This document shows, piece by piece, positions 43,585 through 55,900 of a stretch of 63,218 nt of DNA. Position 1 is the stretch's first letter. Each line of letters opens with the position of its first letter. The stretch comes from an uncultured Eubacteriales bacterium (GTDB lineage: Bacteria > Bacillota > Clostridia > Christensenellales > Aristaeellaceae). Both the position numbers and the translations under genes were made by a program. Below the pieces are notes generated by a model that saw only the letters and a list, made by a program, of their open reading frames with translations, made no database searches and was not told the origin of the DNA. The stretch covers positions 1 to 63,218 of the forward strand of contig OMYT01000015.1 in assembly GCA_900315315.1 (NCBI GenBank). The letters are read 5' to 3'.

Positions 43585-45162
43585 ATGAGTTCATTCAGAC
43601 ATTCGTTCAGAAGAGACGGGAAGACAGCGCTTGTGCAGACGGACCGGGGAAGGATCCGGGGTTATGAGCACGACGGCCTGCGGATTTTCAAGGGAATCCC
43701 GTATGCCAAAGCCCGGCGCTTTCATGCACCGGAGCCGGCGGAACCCTGGCCGGGCGTTTTTGACGCAAGCAATTACGGTTATGTCTGCCCGCTCCTGACA
43801 AACGATCCCCCGCGGGGCGAACTCTATGTGCCGCACCGCTTCTGGCCCATGGATGAGAACTGCCTGAATCTGAATATCTGGACGCCCGCCGCGGAGGAAG
43901 CGAAGCGCCCGGTGCTGGTCTGGCTCCACGGCGGCGGCTATGAGGCCGGTTCCTCCATTGAGCAGACAGCCTACGACGGTGAGAATCTGAGCCGAACCGG
44001 AAATACGGTGGTCGTCTCGATCAACCACCGCCTGAACATCCTCGGCTATTTCGATCTTTCAGACTTCGGGGACGAATATGCCAACTCCGGCAATGCCGGC
44101 GGGGAGGACATCATTGCGGCGCTTAGGTGGATCCGGGAGAATATCGCTGCCTTCGGCGGAAATCCGGAGAACGTGACGGTCTTCGGCCAGTCCGGCGGAG
44201 GCGCTAAAGTCACCACACTCCTGCAGTCACCGGCTGCGGACGGCCTCTTTACGAAAGGCGTTGTCATGAGCGGCGTCATCGGCCCCGTGCTCGCGGATGC
44301 CGAAGGCACCGGGAAGGAACTGGCCGAAGCGGTCATGAAGGAACTGGGCATTCGCAGTGTTAAGGAGCTGGAACAGGCGGATTATGCGGCCTTTGCAAAG
44401 GCTTTCCGGAAGGTGCGTCCCGCGCTGAAAGCGGCCGGAAAGTATACCGGCGGCTGCCCGCATCCCAACCAGTATTATCTCGGGGATCCGCTGGTTCACG
44501 GTTTCCGGAAGGAAACGGCGCATATTCCGCTCCTGGTCGGCAGCGTGTTCGGGGAGTTTACCTCCTTTACGCCGCTGCCCTGGGACCGGGAAACTCTCCC
44601 GGAGGAAGCCCAGGAGCAGATGATCCGTGAAGCCCTCGGCGAAAAGCCGGCGGAAGCCCTGATCCCGCTCTTCCGGGAAGCCTATCCGGATCGGAAGACG
44701 ATCGATCTGCTGCGGCTGGATTCGGTCTTCCGTCTGCCGGAGATCAGCTACATCCGGGAACGGAGCAAACTGAACAGCTGCACCTGGTCCTATCTCTTCA
44801 ATATGGATCAGCCGATCGACGGCGGCAACACGCCTTGGCACTGCTGCGATATCCCGTACTTTTTCCGCAATATCGACCTGGTGGAGTACCCTCACGGAGA
44901 TATCGGGGATCCGCAGCTGGCCTCCCGCGTCCAGAATGAGGCGGCCGAAATCCTCCTGGCCTTCGCGCGGACGGGAAACCCGAACAACACCGCCGTTCCC
45001 GACTGGCCGGCCAGCGAACCGGGGAAGGAATACGTGCTTGTCATGGATGCACATACCCGCGTTAAAGAGAATTACGACCATCGCCTCATGGAAACCTGCG
45101 CGAAGTACGCGGAGGAGATCATGCGGAGAATGGCTGCGCAGGAAGCAAATATTCAGCACTGA
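43585..45162 (+). CDS. Type-B carboxylesterase
   Basis: 525-residue alpha/beta hydrolase. The family start VQTDRGRIRGYEHDGLRIFK, the oxyanion segment VLVWLHGGGYEAGSS, the nucleophile elbow VFGQSGGGAK (Ser), a later Glu in GSVFGEFTSF and His in NTPWHCCDIPYFF form the expected triad. There is no signal peptide, so it acts in the cytosol. The natural ester is unknown; deacylation of plant-derived or xenobiotic esters is possible. GGAGG lies upstream of ATG 43585, at somewhat long spacing. Confidence 0.92.
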   Translation: MSSFRHSFRRDGKTALVQTDRGRIRGYEHDGLRIFKGIPYAKARRFHAPEPAEPWPGVFDASNYGYVCPLLTNDPPRGELYVPHRFWPMDENCLNLNIWTPAAEEAKRPVLVWLHGGGYEAGSSIEQTAYDGENLSRTGNTVVVSINHRLNILGYFDLSDFGDEYANSGNAGGEDIIAALRWIRENIAAFGGNPENVTVFGQSGGGAKVTTLLQSPAADGLFTKGVVMSGVIGPVLADAEGTGKELAEAVMKELGIRSVKELEQADYAAFAKAFRKVRPALKAAGKYTGGCPHPNQYYLGDPLVHGFRKETAHIPLLVGSVFGEFTSFTPLPWDRETLPEEAQEQMIREALGEKPAEALIPLFREAYPDRKTIDLLRLDSVFRLPEISYIRERSKLNSCTWSYLFNMDQPIDGGNTPWHCCDIPYFFRNIDLVEYPHGDIGDPQLASRVQNEAAEILLAFARTGNPNNTAVPDWPASEPGKEYVLVMDAHTRVKENYDHRLMETCAKYAEEIMRRMAAQEANIQH

Positions 45163-45187
45163 CGAAAAAACAGGGAGAGACGGAACC

Positions 45188-46411
45188 ATGCAGAAAACAA
45201 GACTGAGGAAATACGCGAAACTCATTGCCCGGACGGGCGCGAATGTGCAGAAAGGCCAGGAGGTCTTTATCACCGCCGGGCTGGATCAGCCTGAGTTCGT
45301 AAAGATGGTCGTGGAGGAATGCTATAAGCTCGGTGCAAGCCGTGTTGTCGTGGATTTTGATTATCAGCCGCTGGAAAAGCTCCATGTGCGTTACTGCAGC
45401 CTGAAGACCCTCGGTGAACTCACCGGGTATCAGAAAGCCCGCTGGGAGCATTATGTGGAAAAGATTCCCTGCCGGATCTATCTCGAGTCGGATGATCCGG
45501 ACGGCCTGAAGGGCATCAATCAGAACAAGATGCTCAAGGCGCAGCAGATGCGCTATCCTTTGATCAAAGGCTATCGGGATGCGCTGGAAAACAAAGATCA
45601 GTGGTGCATCGCCGCGGTCCCGGGAGAAGCCTGGGCAAAAAAGATGTTCCCGGACCTGACAAAGCATCAGGCGGTCGAAAAGCTCTGGGAGGCCATTCTG
45701 TCCACCAGCCGTGTATCTGACGACCCGGTTGCCGAGTGGGAGAAGCACAATCAGGATCTGCATGAGCGCTGCGATTATCTGAACAGCCTCGGTATTGACA
45801 AACTGCACTATACTTCTTCCAACGGCACGGATCTGACTGTCGGCATGATGCCGGAGGCTGTTTTCAAGGGCGGCGGGGACACCAGCCTGCAGGGCATCTC
45901 CTTCAATCCCAATATTCCTACGGAGGAATGCTTCATCTCCCCGAAGAAGGGTCTGGCGGAGGGCAAAGTCGTCGCCAGCATGCCTCTGAGCAGGGAAGGC
46001 CAGCTGATCGAAAACTTCTGGATCCGCTTTGAGGGCGGCAAGGCCGTCGAATGGCACGCGGAAAAGAATGAACAGCTCCTGACCAATATCATCACCGCGG
46101 ATGAAGGCGCGGCTTACCTCGGTGAATGCGCCCTGGTTCCCTTTGATTCACCTATCCGCAACAGCGGTCTTCTGTTCTATAACACGCTCTTTGATGAGAA
46201 TGCCGCCTGTCATCTGGCCCTGGGCATGGGCTTTGCGGACACGATCCGGGGCTTTGAGGATATGACCCTGGAGGATTGCAGGGCTCTGGGCGTCAACGAT
46301 TCCATGATCCATGTTGATTTCATGATCGGCACGGAGGACCTGAATATTGATGCTATTACCCGCGAAGGGGAGACTGTGCCGGTTTTCCGGAAGGGTAACT
46401 GGGCGTTCTGA
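45188..46411 (+). CDS. M29-family metallo-aminopeptidase
   Basis: 407 residues, homologous to thermophilic aminopeptidases AmpS/T/II, with a two-metal active site. Ligand-bearing segments are visible: FNPNIPTEECFISP, AAYLGECALVP, NAACHLALGMGF and MIHVDFMIGTEDL. It starts with KTRLRKYAKLIARTGANVQK, where the family begins. It is cytosolic and probably recycles peptides. GGGAGAG precedes ATG 45188; the open frame further upstream lies inside the esterase gene and is not used. A Nudix gene follows after 15 nt. Confidence 0.93.
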   Translation: MQKTRLRKYAKLIARTGANVQKGQEVFITAGLDQPEFVKMVVEECYKLGASRVVVDFDYQPLEKLHVRYCSLKTLGELTGYQKARWEHYVEKIPCRIYLESDDPDGLKGINQNKMLKAQQMRYPLIKGYRDALENKDQWCIAAVPGEAWAKKMFPDLTKHQAVEKLWEAILSTSRVSDDPVAEWEKHNQDLHERCDYLNSLGIDKLHYTSSNGTDLTVGMMPEAVFKGGGDTSLQGISFNPNIPTEECFISPKKGLAEGKVVASMPLSREGQLIENFWIRFEGGKAVEWHAEKNEQLLTNIITADEGAAYLGECALVPFDSPIRNSGLLFYNTLFDENAACHLALGMGFADTIRGFEDMTLEDCRALGVNDSMIHVDFMIGTEDLNIDAITREGETVPVFRKGNWAF

Positions 46412-46426
46412 GATCGGAGAAGCATC

Positions 46427-46810
46427 ATGAAAACGATCCATGTTGTCGCAGCCGTCATTCGCGACGGGGAAGGCCGGATCTTCGCCACCCAGCGGGGATA
46501 TGGCCCGTATAAGGACGGCTGGGAGTTTCCCGGCGGCAAAATCGAGCCGGGCGAGACCCCGGAAGAGGCCCTGAAGCGGGAAATCCGGGAGGAACTCGAT
46601 GCGGAAATCGAGGTCGGGGAGCCCGCCGGCCGCATTGAATACGACTATCCGGAGTTTCATCTCTCCATGGATTGTTTTTTCTGTGTTCTTTTGTCCGGCG
46701 TCCTGATCCTGAAGGAGCATGAGGCCGCGAAGTGGCTCAGCCGCGAAGAACTGGACAGCGTTGCCTGGCTTCCGGCAGATCTCTCCCTGATTGAGCGTCT
46801 CAAAGCATAA
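46427..46810 (+). CDS. Nudix hydrolase, 8-oxo-dGTP diphosphatase-like (MutT)
   Basis: 127 residues. The Nudix box is GGKIEPGETPEEALKREI followed by REELDAEI, matching GX5EX7REUXEEXGU except that the late Gly is Asp. It starts KTIHVVAAVIRDGEGRIFAT and has GYGPYKDGWEFPGGK, like MutT and CTP-pyrophosphohydrolase forms. It probably cleans oxidised nucleotides. It is the last gene of the run from the sortase. Confidence 0.9.
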   Translation: MKTIHVVAAVIRDGEGRIFATQRGYGPYKDGWEFPGGKIEPGETPEEALKREIREELDAEIEVGEPAGRIEYDYPEFHLSMDCFFCVLLSGVLILKEHEAAKWLSREELDSVAWLPADLSLIERLKA

Positions 46811-46845
46811 AAGTTATTCATAAAAAACAGACAAAAAACTCAATA

Positions 46846-46880
46846 TGTAACCGCTCATGAAACCTTTTTCCTGCTATAAT
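46846..46880 (+). promoter_or_regulatory. Promoter region of the giant adhesin with TGTAACC/TGAAACC direct repeats
   Basis: TGTAACC (46846-46852) and TGAAACC (46858-46864) are repeated with a 12-bp period, 10 nt before TATAAT (46875-46880). The -35 region has no TTGACA. The same arrangement occurs upstream of the Glu-rich exported protein gene at 57995-58028. More TGTAAC words follow at 46916 and 46938 in the leader. Confidence 0.6.
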
Positions 46881-46971
46881 TTGCATGGTGAATACTATAG
46901 GTAGCTTTATTTGTTATGTAACTGTTTATAAAAACCATGTAACTAACCGCAAGGAAGCGAGGTATTGGAAA

Positions 46972-49900
46972 ATGATGAATGCAGGAAATCTGAACGGAAA
47001 AGCCAGACAGATGAAGGATTGGAGGCGGCGCCTTGTCGCGCTTGTCGCAGCCTTGTCATTGCTGATTTCATCCTGCGGGCTGACGGCCTTCGCGGAGTCG
47101 GATGATGATATTTATTCCGCTCCCGTGACGGCGCCGATCGCCCCCGATACCTCGCCGGAGCCGGAGGAGACAGCGGAGGCTACGCCTGCTCCCGAAGGTC
47201 AGGAAGAGACCGGGACGGAACCGGCGGAAGGGACCGGGGAAGAGAACGGGACCGAGCCCGGGGAAGAGACCGGAACCGGGGCCGAAGGGGAGCACGAGGT
47301 TTCCGAGGAGCCCGTGGATCTCACAGCCTACGAACCCGGCACCCTGACTGCCGAAGCGGATGACATTGCGGTCACGCTGGACTACACCGCCGAGGCCCGC
47401 ATTCCGGAAGGAACCGTGTTCACCCTGGCCCGTGCGGCGGGCGGAGACCTTTATACAGCCATGAAGTCCGCGGCCCGGGTCCTGAAGGAGGAGCAGAACG
47501 AGACCTGGAAGCGCGAAATGGGAGACGAAGCCCTCTTCTATCTGCTCACGCTGACAACCCCGGAAGGAACGGAAATCCATCCCACCGCCGGCGTTACCCT
47601 CACCTGCACCAATTTGGTCATCCCCGCTGACGCCACCGGTTTTGTGACCGGCAGCAACGCGGAAAATGTGGACTGGACCGGAGACCTGAATATTGAATTC
47701 CTGCCTGATGCCATCGGCTATGCTTATCTCAAACAGGTTCAGATCGGAACCGTCACCCTGGTCCATGAAGACCGTGACTACATGGTAACCGCGTCCTACG
47801 GCCCGGACGCAGGCTTCCCCGTCGGAACCCAGCTGAAGGTTCGCGAGATCATGCCTGGCACGCCTGAATACACGCTTTACAGCGGCATGACCGACGAAGC
47901 CCTGAATGAGGACTGGAGCGAGATCACCCTCGAGCGCTATTTCGATATCGCCTTTGTCAAGGGAGAAACTGAACTGGAGCCCCAGGCGGACGTCGATGTC
48001 CAGATCACTTTCCGTGACAAAATTGAAGAGAATGAAGATACGGAAGTGGCCGCCGTCCATATCGAGAATAACGAAGCGAACGTCATCGAGTCCGAAACCG
48101 ATTCCCAGAAGGCCGCCAAACACGATGACGAAGCCATCGATACCGTAGCCTTCACTTCCGATAGCTTCTCTGTTTACGGCGTTGTCCAGAAAAAGAAGAT
48201 CATCACCAAGATCCTGGATGCCCAGGGTCATACCTACGAGATTGAAGTTACTTATACCCAGGAAGCCGAGATCCCCGAAGATGCTCAGGTGAAGGTCGAA
48301 GAGATCCCGGAAGGCAGCGACCTGTGGGAAGCCTACAGGCTCCAGACTGCCGCCGCCCTGAACGCGGATGACGTGCGCCTGCCCGGTTTGTACGATATTT
48401 CCATCGTTGATGCGGAAGGGAATAAAGTAGAACCCAAAGCCGCGGTGAATGTCGCCTTCAAACTGCTGAACGACGAAACCACTGAAGATATCCAGGTGGT
48501 CCACTTCAAGGAAGAGATCCCCCAGGAACTCGTTGAAGCGGCAGCACAGACCCAGGAAGCCGCAGAACAGACCGAAGTCCAGATTGAGCCCCTCGCAGAA
48601 GAAAACAAAATTGCTTCCGAAGAGATCCAGGCCAGCGTGGAAGGCGACGCCGTCACCTTTGACACGGACAGCTTCTCTGTCTATGCTTTCGCCTACACGA
48701 TTGTCACCTATTACAAGGTAGCCTCCGGCGAAACCTACAAGATCACCCTGAACTACGACGAGAATTCCGGCATCCCGGCAGGCTCTACCCTCAACGTCGA
48801 AGAAATCCTGCCTGGCGATGAGCGGTACAACGAATACCTCGAAATGGCCCTCAAAGCCGCCGGTCAGACAACTGAAGCCGAAGAAGCAGCAACTGAAGGT
48901 GCAGTCACAGAAGAAGGAACAGAAGCAAGCGAAGAAGCAGCCGTGACCGAGGAAACCACGGAAACGATAATTCCTGAGAATCAGTATGCACGTTTCTTTG
49001 ATATCGAGATTCGGAATAATGATCAGAAGATCGAGCCGACTGGTAAGGTCTCAGTTACAGTCGAACTGGCGGATATGCCTAAAGATAAACAGGACACGCT
49101 GAAGGTTGTCCACTTTACTGAAGCAGAAGCGATTCTTGTAAAAGCCGACGCGACGTCTGAATCAATCACGTTTGATGCTGATTCCTTCTCGGTTTATGGT
49201 GTGATTGTTTACGAAAGCAATCCAACTGGTGTAACCGGTCTGGATGGAAGATCCTTCACAATCAGACACAACGGTTACGTTTCAGCAAATGTAGATAAAA
49301 ATGCAACTACAAATCTTTTCCTTAAGAGTTCAGAACCGACTGTTTGGTATTTTGAGGCAGCGGGTGAGTCTGATGGAAATCCATACTATATCTACACGAT
49401 TGTGGATAAAACGAAGCTGTATATGCGTTTGAACCGGCGTGATTCCAACAATGCGCATGCTGAACTCAGCGAGGTTCCTCAAGCTTTCGAAGTAGGAATG
49501 ATCGGTTCACAATATACATTCAAAACAACAAGTAATAATACGGACTACTATTTGAATGCATTTAGGAATACGAATGGTTTTGCTGGGTGGTACCAAAGAA
49601 GTCCATCTGATGACAAATTTGACCTGAAATTCCAGGATCCGCTTCTTACCGAAGGCGAAAACTATGCAGTAATTGTTAAAGCCCAGGGTGGAGACACATA
49701 TTATGCTGTCCAGAATGATGGTAAACTGCAGGCAGTGGACTATAATCCTGATACCAATACTGTAACGTTGGATTATCCGCTTTTCTGGGAGTATAAGAGA
49801 GAACCGCTATATAATGGTTTTATCCATAATCTTCGTATTCCGACACAAGCCAGTGGCTTTGATGGCAACAACTTGCCTAAAGGCTACTACTACAGATATA

Positions 49901-52900
49901 TTGATCCGGCAGAAGCGAACCCTGCTCTTGTTAAAGGAAACGCTATCTCTGAAGAACCGATTATCCCTGTAGAAGGTGATAACGACGATCATACAGCAGA
50001 GGCGAATGCAAATCATCCAGGCTATGCTTTGAATTGTGCTGTAGTTTATGAGAATAACCGGATATATGGTATTAATTCTCAGTATCTAGGTATCGATGAA
50101 ACTAACCTGACTCTCAAATCGAAAGTTGATGCCAATTCTGCTGCAGAAGTGTATTTCGTCAAAGCGACAGATGTCCTGCCATCTGCAAACCTGAATCACA
50201 CAGTGAACCATATCGATATATCGATCAAAGGCGGCGCTTCGCTTGATGTTAACTTAAAGAATGGAACATATTATTATAGAGATAATAACAATGAGCTTAA
50301 GCCGTTTACTGTCAGTGAGTCCAATCCTGTGACATTAAAACTGAAGACGGATAATGTTGACATTGAGCCGGATGACATGAAACGTGCTCTGATCACCGCC
50401 TATACCAGGAACAAAGGCGTACTGGACAATGCTTTCTACATTACCGGCTATTCGCAGAACCGCCATAATGATATCAGTACAAACCAGATTCGACTTGAAG
50501 GATCTTTTAAGGTTGCGAATCTGGATCCCTATCAGGGAGTTGATGAAGATCATCTGACTTGGTGGCAATTACAAGCTAGGAAGAATAATAGGGTTTATTA
50601 CTCCATTACTGTGAGCAAACCTGTTACTTTCAACTGGGAGTACAATATCGACGGGCGGACAAGGCCACTGCTGGATAAAGACGGGAACCAGCTTAGTTCT
50701 ACCGTTACAGTCAATCTGTCCAAGAGTTTTGACTATTGGGATGAGCAGAATGAATGCCCGCCGGTTACATGGAATCGTGGAACCTGGCGTGATGGCCATA
50801 TAATCTGGGATACTTCTGAGCATAACGGCAGTGGTATGGACTTCAAACTTGAGGCTCCTCTAACGATCATCGATCAGAATAAAGTTGCGATTGAAATCAC
50901 AAAAGATTTACTGACCGTGGATGGCGAAGTGCTGTATCCGAGCACCACAGTTACGAATCAGTTTGTTGTATATCAGAAAACTGAGGATTATGCTAATGAT
51001 ATTAGTAATGTAGCAGATATCGGCATATCATCCAGGGAAAATACATATGATTATACAGATGCAGGCTATAGCGGATTGCATATTAAGCCCATCTCGATCA
51101 GCAGCAATACTGTTTCCGGTATGGTACGTGACCTGGATGTTACAGCAGGTATGGTCTATATCGAAGAGGACAGTGAATCCATTGCCAAAGTGATTACCGA
51201 TACCTCCGGCAAGAAGTGGAAGTATGTCAGCACTTATATCGAAACTGACTATGCTGATCGTGGAAATGCTTTTACAAAGCACACGGTTGACGGACTGAAG
51301 GCTGTTCCGGAAGTTCTGGGCACGTATAACGGCGATAAGACCAATAACCTGCAGAAGTTCCATGTTTACAATGTTTATACACCTGTAACGGAACTGACGG
51401 TCAATAAAGTTTGGGATGACAATTCAGCGAGTCACACGGAAGATTCTGTCATATTGAAACTGTATCGCTATACCAACGGAACGAAATATGAAGCTCCTGT
51501 TGACCCTGGTACTGGCGGAGGATCTGGAGGAGCTTCAGGTAGTGGCACTGGTGAGGAACCAATTGAAAAAGCGACACTTATGGTTGTTCGTTCACAACAT
51601 AAAGACAATAAGGATAAACGAGAAACAATAAAAACGACCAATATTACTGCGGGAAAACGTTACTGTATTTCATGGAATGCATTAGGTCCTGATAATGAGA
51701 TTTATGTTAATGGAGTTTTAAAGGAAAGATTCAGTGCAGGTGAATGTACTTATTTATCTCCAAGTCCTGTATCGGCAAATGAAACAATAACTATTGAAAT
51801 AGTTGACACTCGTTATGATCAAAATGGAGTTAGTAACCTCAGTGTTACTGAAGTATCAGACAGTACGGGCAAGCAAGATAATGATATCGTGATTGCTACA
51901 AATCGTGCGATTCGCTTCCGTGCATATGCCGGAGGATCGGATGTAGGCGAGTCCACTGTGTCTGAAGACGAGTTTGTGAAAGACATTACTCTGTATGACG
52001 GACACTGGATAGAAACACTTGAAGACATTCCAGTATGTGATCCGGATGGATATCTGTACTATTACAAGATTGTTGAAGAAGTTGTTCCGCCCAAGTACAA
52101 GGTGACCTATTCTTCAACCGGCCTTGCTGCGAATACTCAGAGCCTCATACTGACAGCGACTAATACGAAGGATGATACAAAGAAAGGCTCTCTGAAAGTA
52201 AGCAAGGAGGTTACCGGTGACGGAGATACAGAGAAGGAATTCAAATTCAAGGTTACTCTGATCGGACATACGGGATACGATAAATTCTCCACGGAAGAAG
52301 TTAGAAATAATCAAACAAAAACAGGGGAAATCGAGTTTAATGGTGATTATGCAGAGTTCACGCTGAAACATAACGAAAGCCTGAAAATCAATGATTTGCC
52401 TGAGAATACGCAGTATAAGGTCGAGGAAGAAACGGTCCTCGGTTATAAGACAACTATTACTGGAAACACGACGGGCACAATTACTCATGACAACACGGCA
52501 GAAATTAGATTTACCAATGAGAAAGTGAATAATGGTTCCCTTAAGATCCAAAAGGTGGTTGCCGGCGACAGCGCAACAGATGAAGACAGAAACAGGGAGT
52601 TCACATTCACCATCGAGATCCTGAAAGAGGATAACAGCAGAGATACCGATTTCAGGGGACTTCATGGGCAGGTAACGTTTGATCAAGGTGTCGCTACAAA
52701 TGTAAAACTGAAACATGGAAATTCCGTCACAATTGAGGATCTGCCTTATAACACACTGTACAAGATTTCAGAAAGTTATGACGAATCAATTGGGCAGACA
52801 AACCTTTATGAACAATCTGTTCTGGTGCAGATTGATGGCAGAGAGCCTCAAAATATGCCGCTTATTGATCGTGTTACCAGTTCCGGGCAGATCGATATTA

Positions 52901-55900
52901 TCGTTACAAACACCAGAAAAGAAACCATCAATATCGATGCAAATAAGGCCTTTACGACGGGTTCTGTCAAGCCGACTGCTATACAGTTAACTTTGATCCG
53001 CAAGGGTGACGATCGTGACGACTTTGATGTTGTCGATGTCGTGACAGTGACTGAAAGCGATGGCTGGAAGCACGAGTGGAAGAACCTCCAAAAGATGTAT
53101 GAGGACGGAGTCACTGTATACACATATTTCGTGGTCGAAACAGGGCTGTATTTCGGTGAATTGACAGGTGGGACAATTTCTGACGATGACTGGGTTGCAC
53201 CCAATATTTCGCGCCTGTCTGAGGGAGACCTCGCATATGATGCAGAGAAAAAAGCCTGGACGATTACCATTGTTAATACGTCCTGGACAGATGTTCCTGT
53301 CGTGAAATCGTGGCCTGACTTCAGTGATTCACAATACGACTGGTATGTTAAATTCCAGTTATACAAGAAGGAGGAACTGGTCTTTGGCAATGCCTTGACG
53401 GAAGGGGCTGCCCTGGACTGGACTGCTGTACCTGAAAAAGTGCTGACGGTCGAAAAGAATGCGACTTCAACACCCAGGTTCAGTGATCTGGATGTATACC
53501 GCAAGGATTCAAACGGAAATGTTTATAAAGTGACATATAAGGTTAAGGAAATTGAGTATAAAGTCTGGACCGGATCGAATCCGAATGATGAAAATGCGAT
53601 CGTTGCACAATGGTCTGAGAATGGTAGTCTGACCCATAAAACATACAAAGATAAAGATTACGTCCCGACCTTTGAACAGGAGATTGCTGGTGAGGATATC
53701 ACCATCACGAATCTTAATGAACGCTATTCCATCATTGTAAAGAACGAGCCTAAGGAGAACTTTGACGGAAAACTGGTTGTACATAAGGAATGGATTGATA
53801 TTCTTCCGGAGGACCTTCCCAATTGTCCGGCGGTTTATGTTACGCTCTATCAATTGGCACCGGGACAAACTGAAAAGAGATTAGCAAAAGCATATGTATC
53901 CAAAGATGCTAATGATCAAGAAACATATATCCATCATAAATTGGATGCAGAGAACAACTGGACCTGGGCGATAGATCATCTGCCAATCAGCCCTGAAGGA
54001 TCATCAGGTGAATATAAGTACTTTGTGGTAGAGGAGCCTCTCACAGGTATTGATCAAAGCTATTCGTATCTGGATAACGAATGTACAAAACCGCTGGGAA
54101 CAATTATTGAAACCGATAATACAACATGCAATACAGACAAGAACTATTATATTCGTCTTGACTGCTATCAGGTTCGCGATACTTACGGAACCGGCACATG
54201 GTCAGCTGAATATGGTTACGCCGATCCGCATCTGGCCAGAACCGGCAATACCGGTGAGATCAAGATTAAAAACAGGTGCCCCAGTGAATATATGCAGATG
54301 GATCTCAAAAAGAAGTTCCTTGAGTACAGACTCGAAGAGAGTGGGGCTGTCAGTCTTTATACCACAACGCAGGAAGTAGATGTCATGAAAAACATGTTCA
54401 TCGAGCTTCAAATGTATCGAAGGATTGTTACCAGTGACAGCCCTGCGAACAATCCTACTGTGGTTAAAGTCTGGGATACATATGGTTATCCTTTTAAGGT
54501 TGGATATGATAAAGCAGGCACTGCGAAGGTAATCCCGAATGAGAAGAATCCATTTGAAGTTGAGAATGCAGGAGGCAACTGGGCATTCAGGATTCACAGC
54601 CAAAGCCAGAGAAATGGTTTGCCAAGGCGCGGCTTCTATAGAAATGACCAGGATCAGCTTATAGCGGTTCGCTATCAGTATCTGTTTAAAGAGATTAATG
54701 TCTATGATGGAGATCTGAACACGATCGGTGGACAATGGTCTGCCTGGCTGCCTTATCTGTGGGACCCGATTACAGATACAGCGACAAAGATCAAAGTATT
54801 TGATCTCCAGACTGCCCAGGATGATGACCGCATTGTGAATACCCCCGGATCATCGTTGACTGTGATTAAAGAGTGGTCAGGTAGCCATTCGGATGTAGAT
54901 GAAGTTTATATCAAGATCTGGAGAAAATCGGATGGTAAAGGTTGGGAAGACTTTACACATTATATCTGCACAGAGATGAAACTTGGTTCCATTTCTCAGA
55001 ACTATATGGGTACATATTCCGCATATCTTGACAAGAACAAGGAGTGCCTGATCCTGAAAGAAGGGAACTCCTGGAAGGTAATCATTGATCATGTTCCGAT
55101 CCTTGACAGTAATAACAGTGGTAAACCCTTTATCTACAAGCTCGAAGAGATAGGATACAAGTATACTGGCCATGATCCCGTGTATTCAGTACGTGAAACC
55201 GAGACAGAGTTTAGCCCTGTGTACTATCAGTGGAATGTTGGGAACAATGATTTTGAGGTTCAGAATAACCCGGATTCAGGTTTGGTTCTGAAGAAAACAA
55301 ATGCCACTTCCAACAAATTAATGGTGTCTAATACATCAAAGTTTGGTGCTCTTCAGATCATCAAAGCGATTGCCCCAATCGGAGTGGAAACGTCGGAAGC
55401 CTTTACCTTCCTCGTTACGCTAAGCAGCTTACCGGCTGAAAAGATTCTTGCTGCTTCGGAATTGAGCGTTACAGGAGGAGCAATCACCGAATTCAACCGT
55501 GCAACAGGTTCTAATACGGCTACATTCAAGATTACGATCACTGGTGCAGGAACAGCCACGATCAATGGCATACCCTATGGAACAACTTACACTGTAGTCG
55601 AGGAAACACCGCCTGCCGGATGGGCAAAGGTTGGGTCTGAAGTTTATAGCGATATGGGAACCACCAAGACCATCGCCACAACAGATAATCCGATCGATAC
55701 GGTTACAGTAACCAACAGGGAGATTACTGAAGTTAAGGTGATCAAGCACTGGTTCCAGGCAGGCGGCTCGCCAGAAATCACGAATGATATTCAAGGTGCT
55801 ACTGTTTCGGTTATGTTGAAAGATGCCAAGGGAACTCAGCTCAGAGACATAAACGGACAGGATCTGACAAGCGCGGTGCTGAATGTAACACTAAATGGCA

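Noticed and set aside
47068-48504. 478-residue open frame antisense to the adhesin N-terminus
   Set aside because: Shadow frame in the GC-rich part of the adhesin; it ends where the composition changes.
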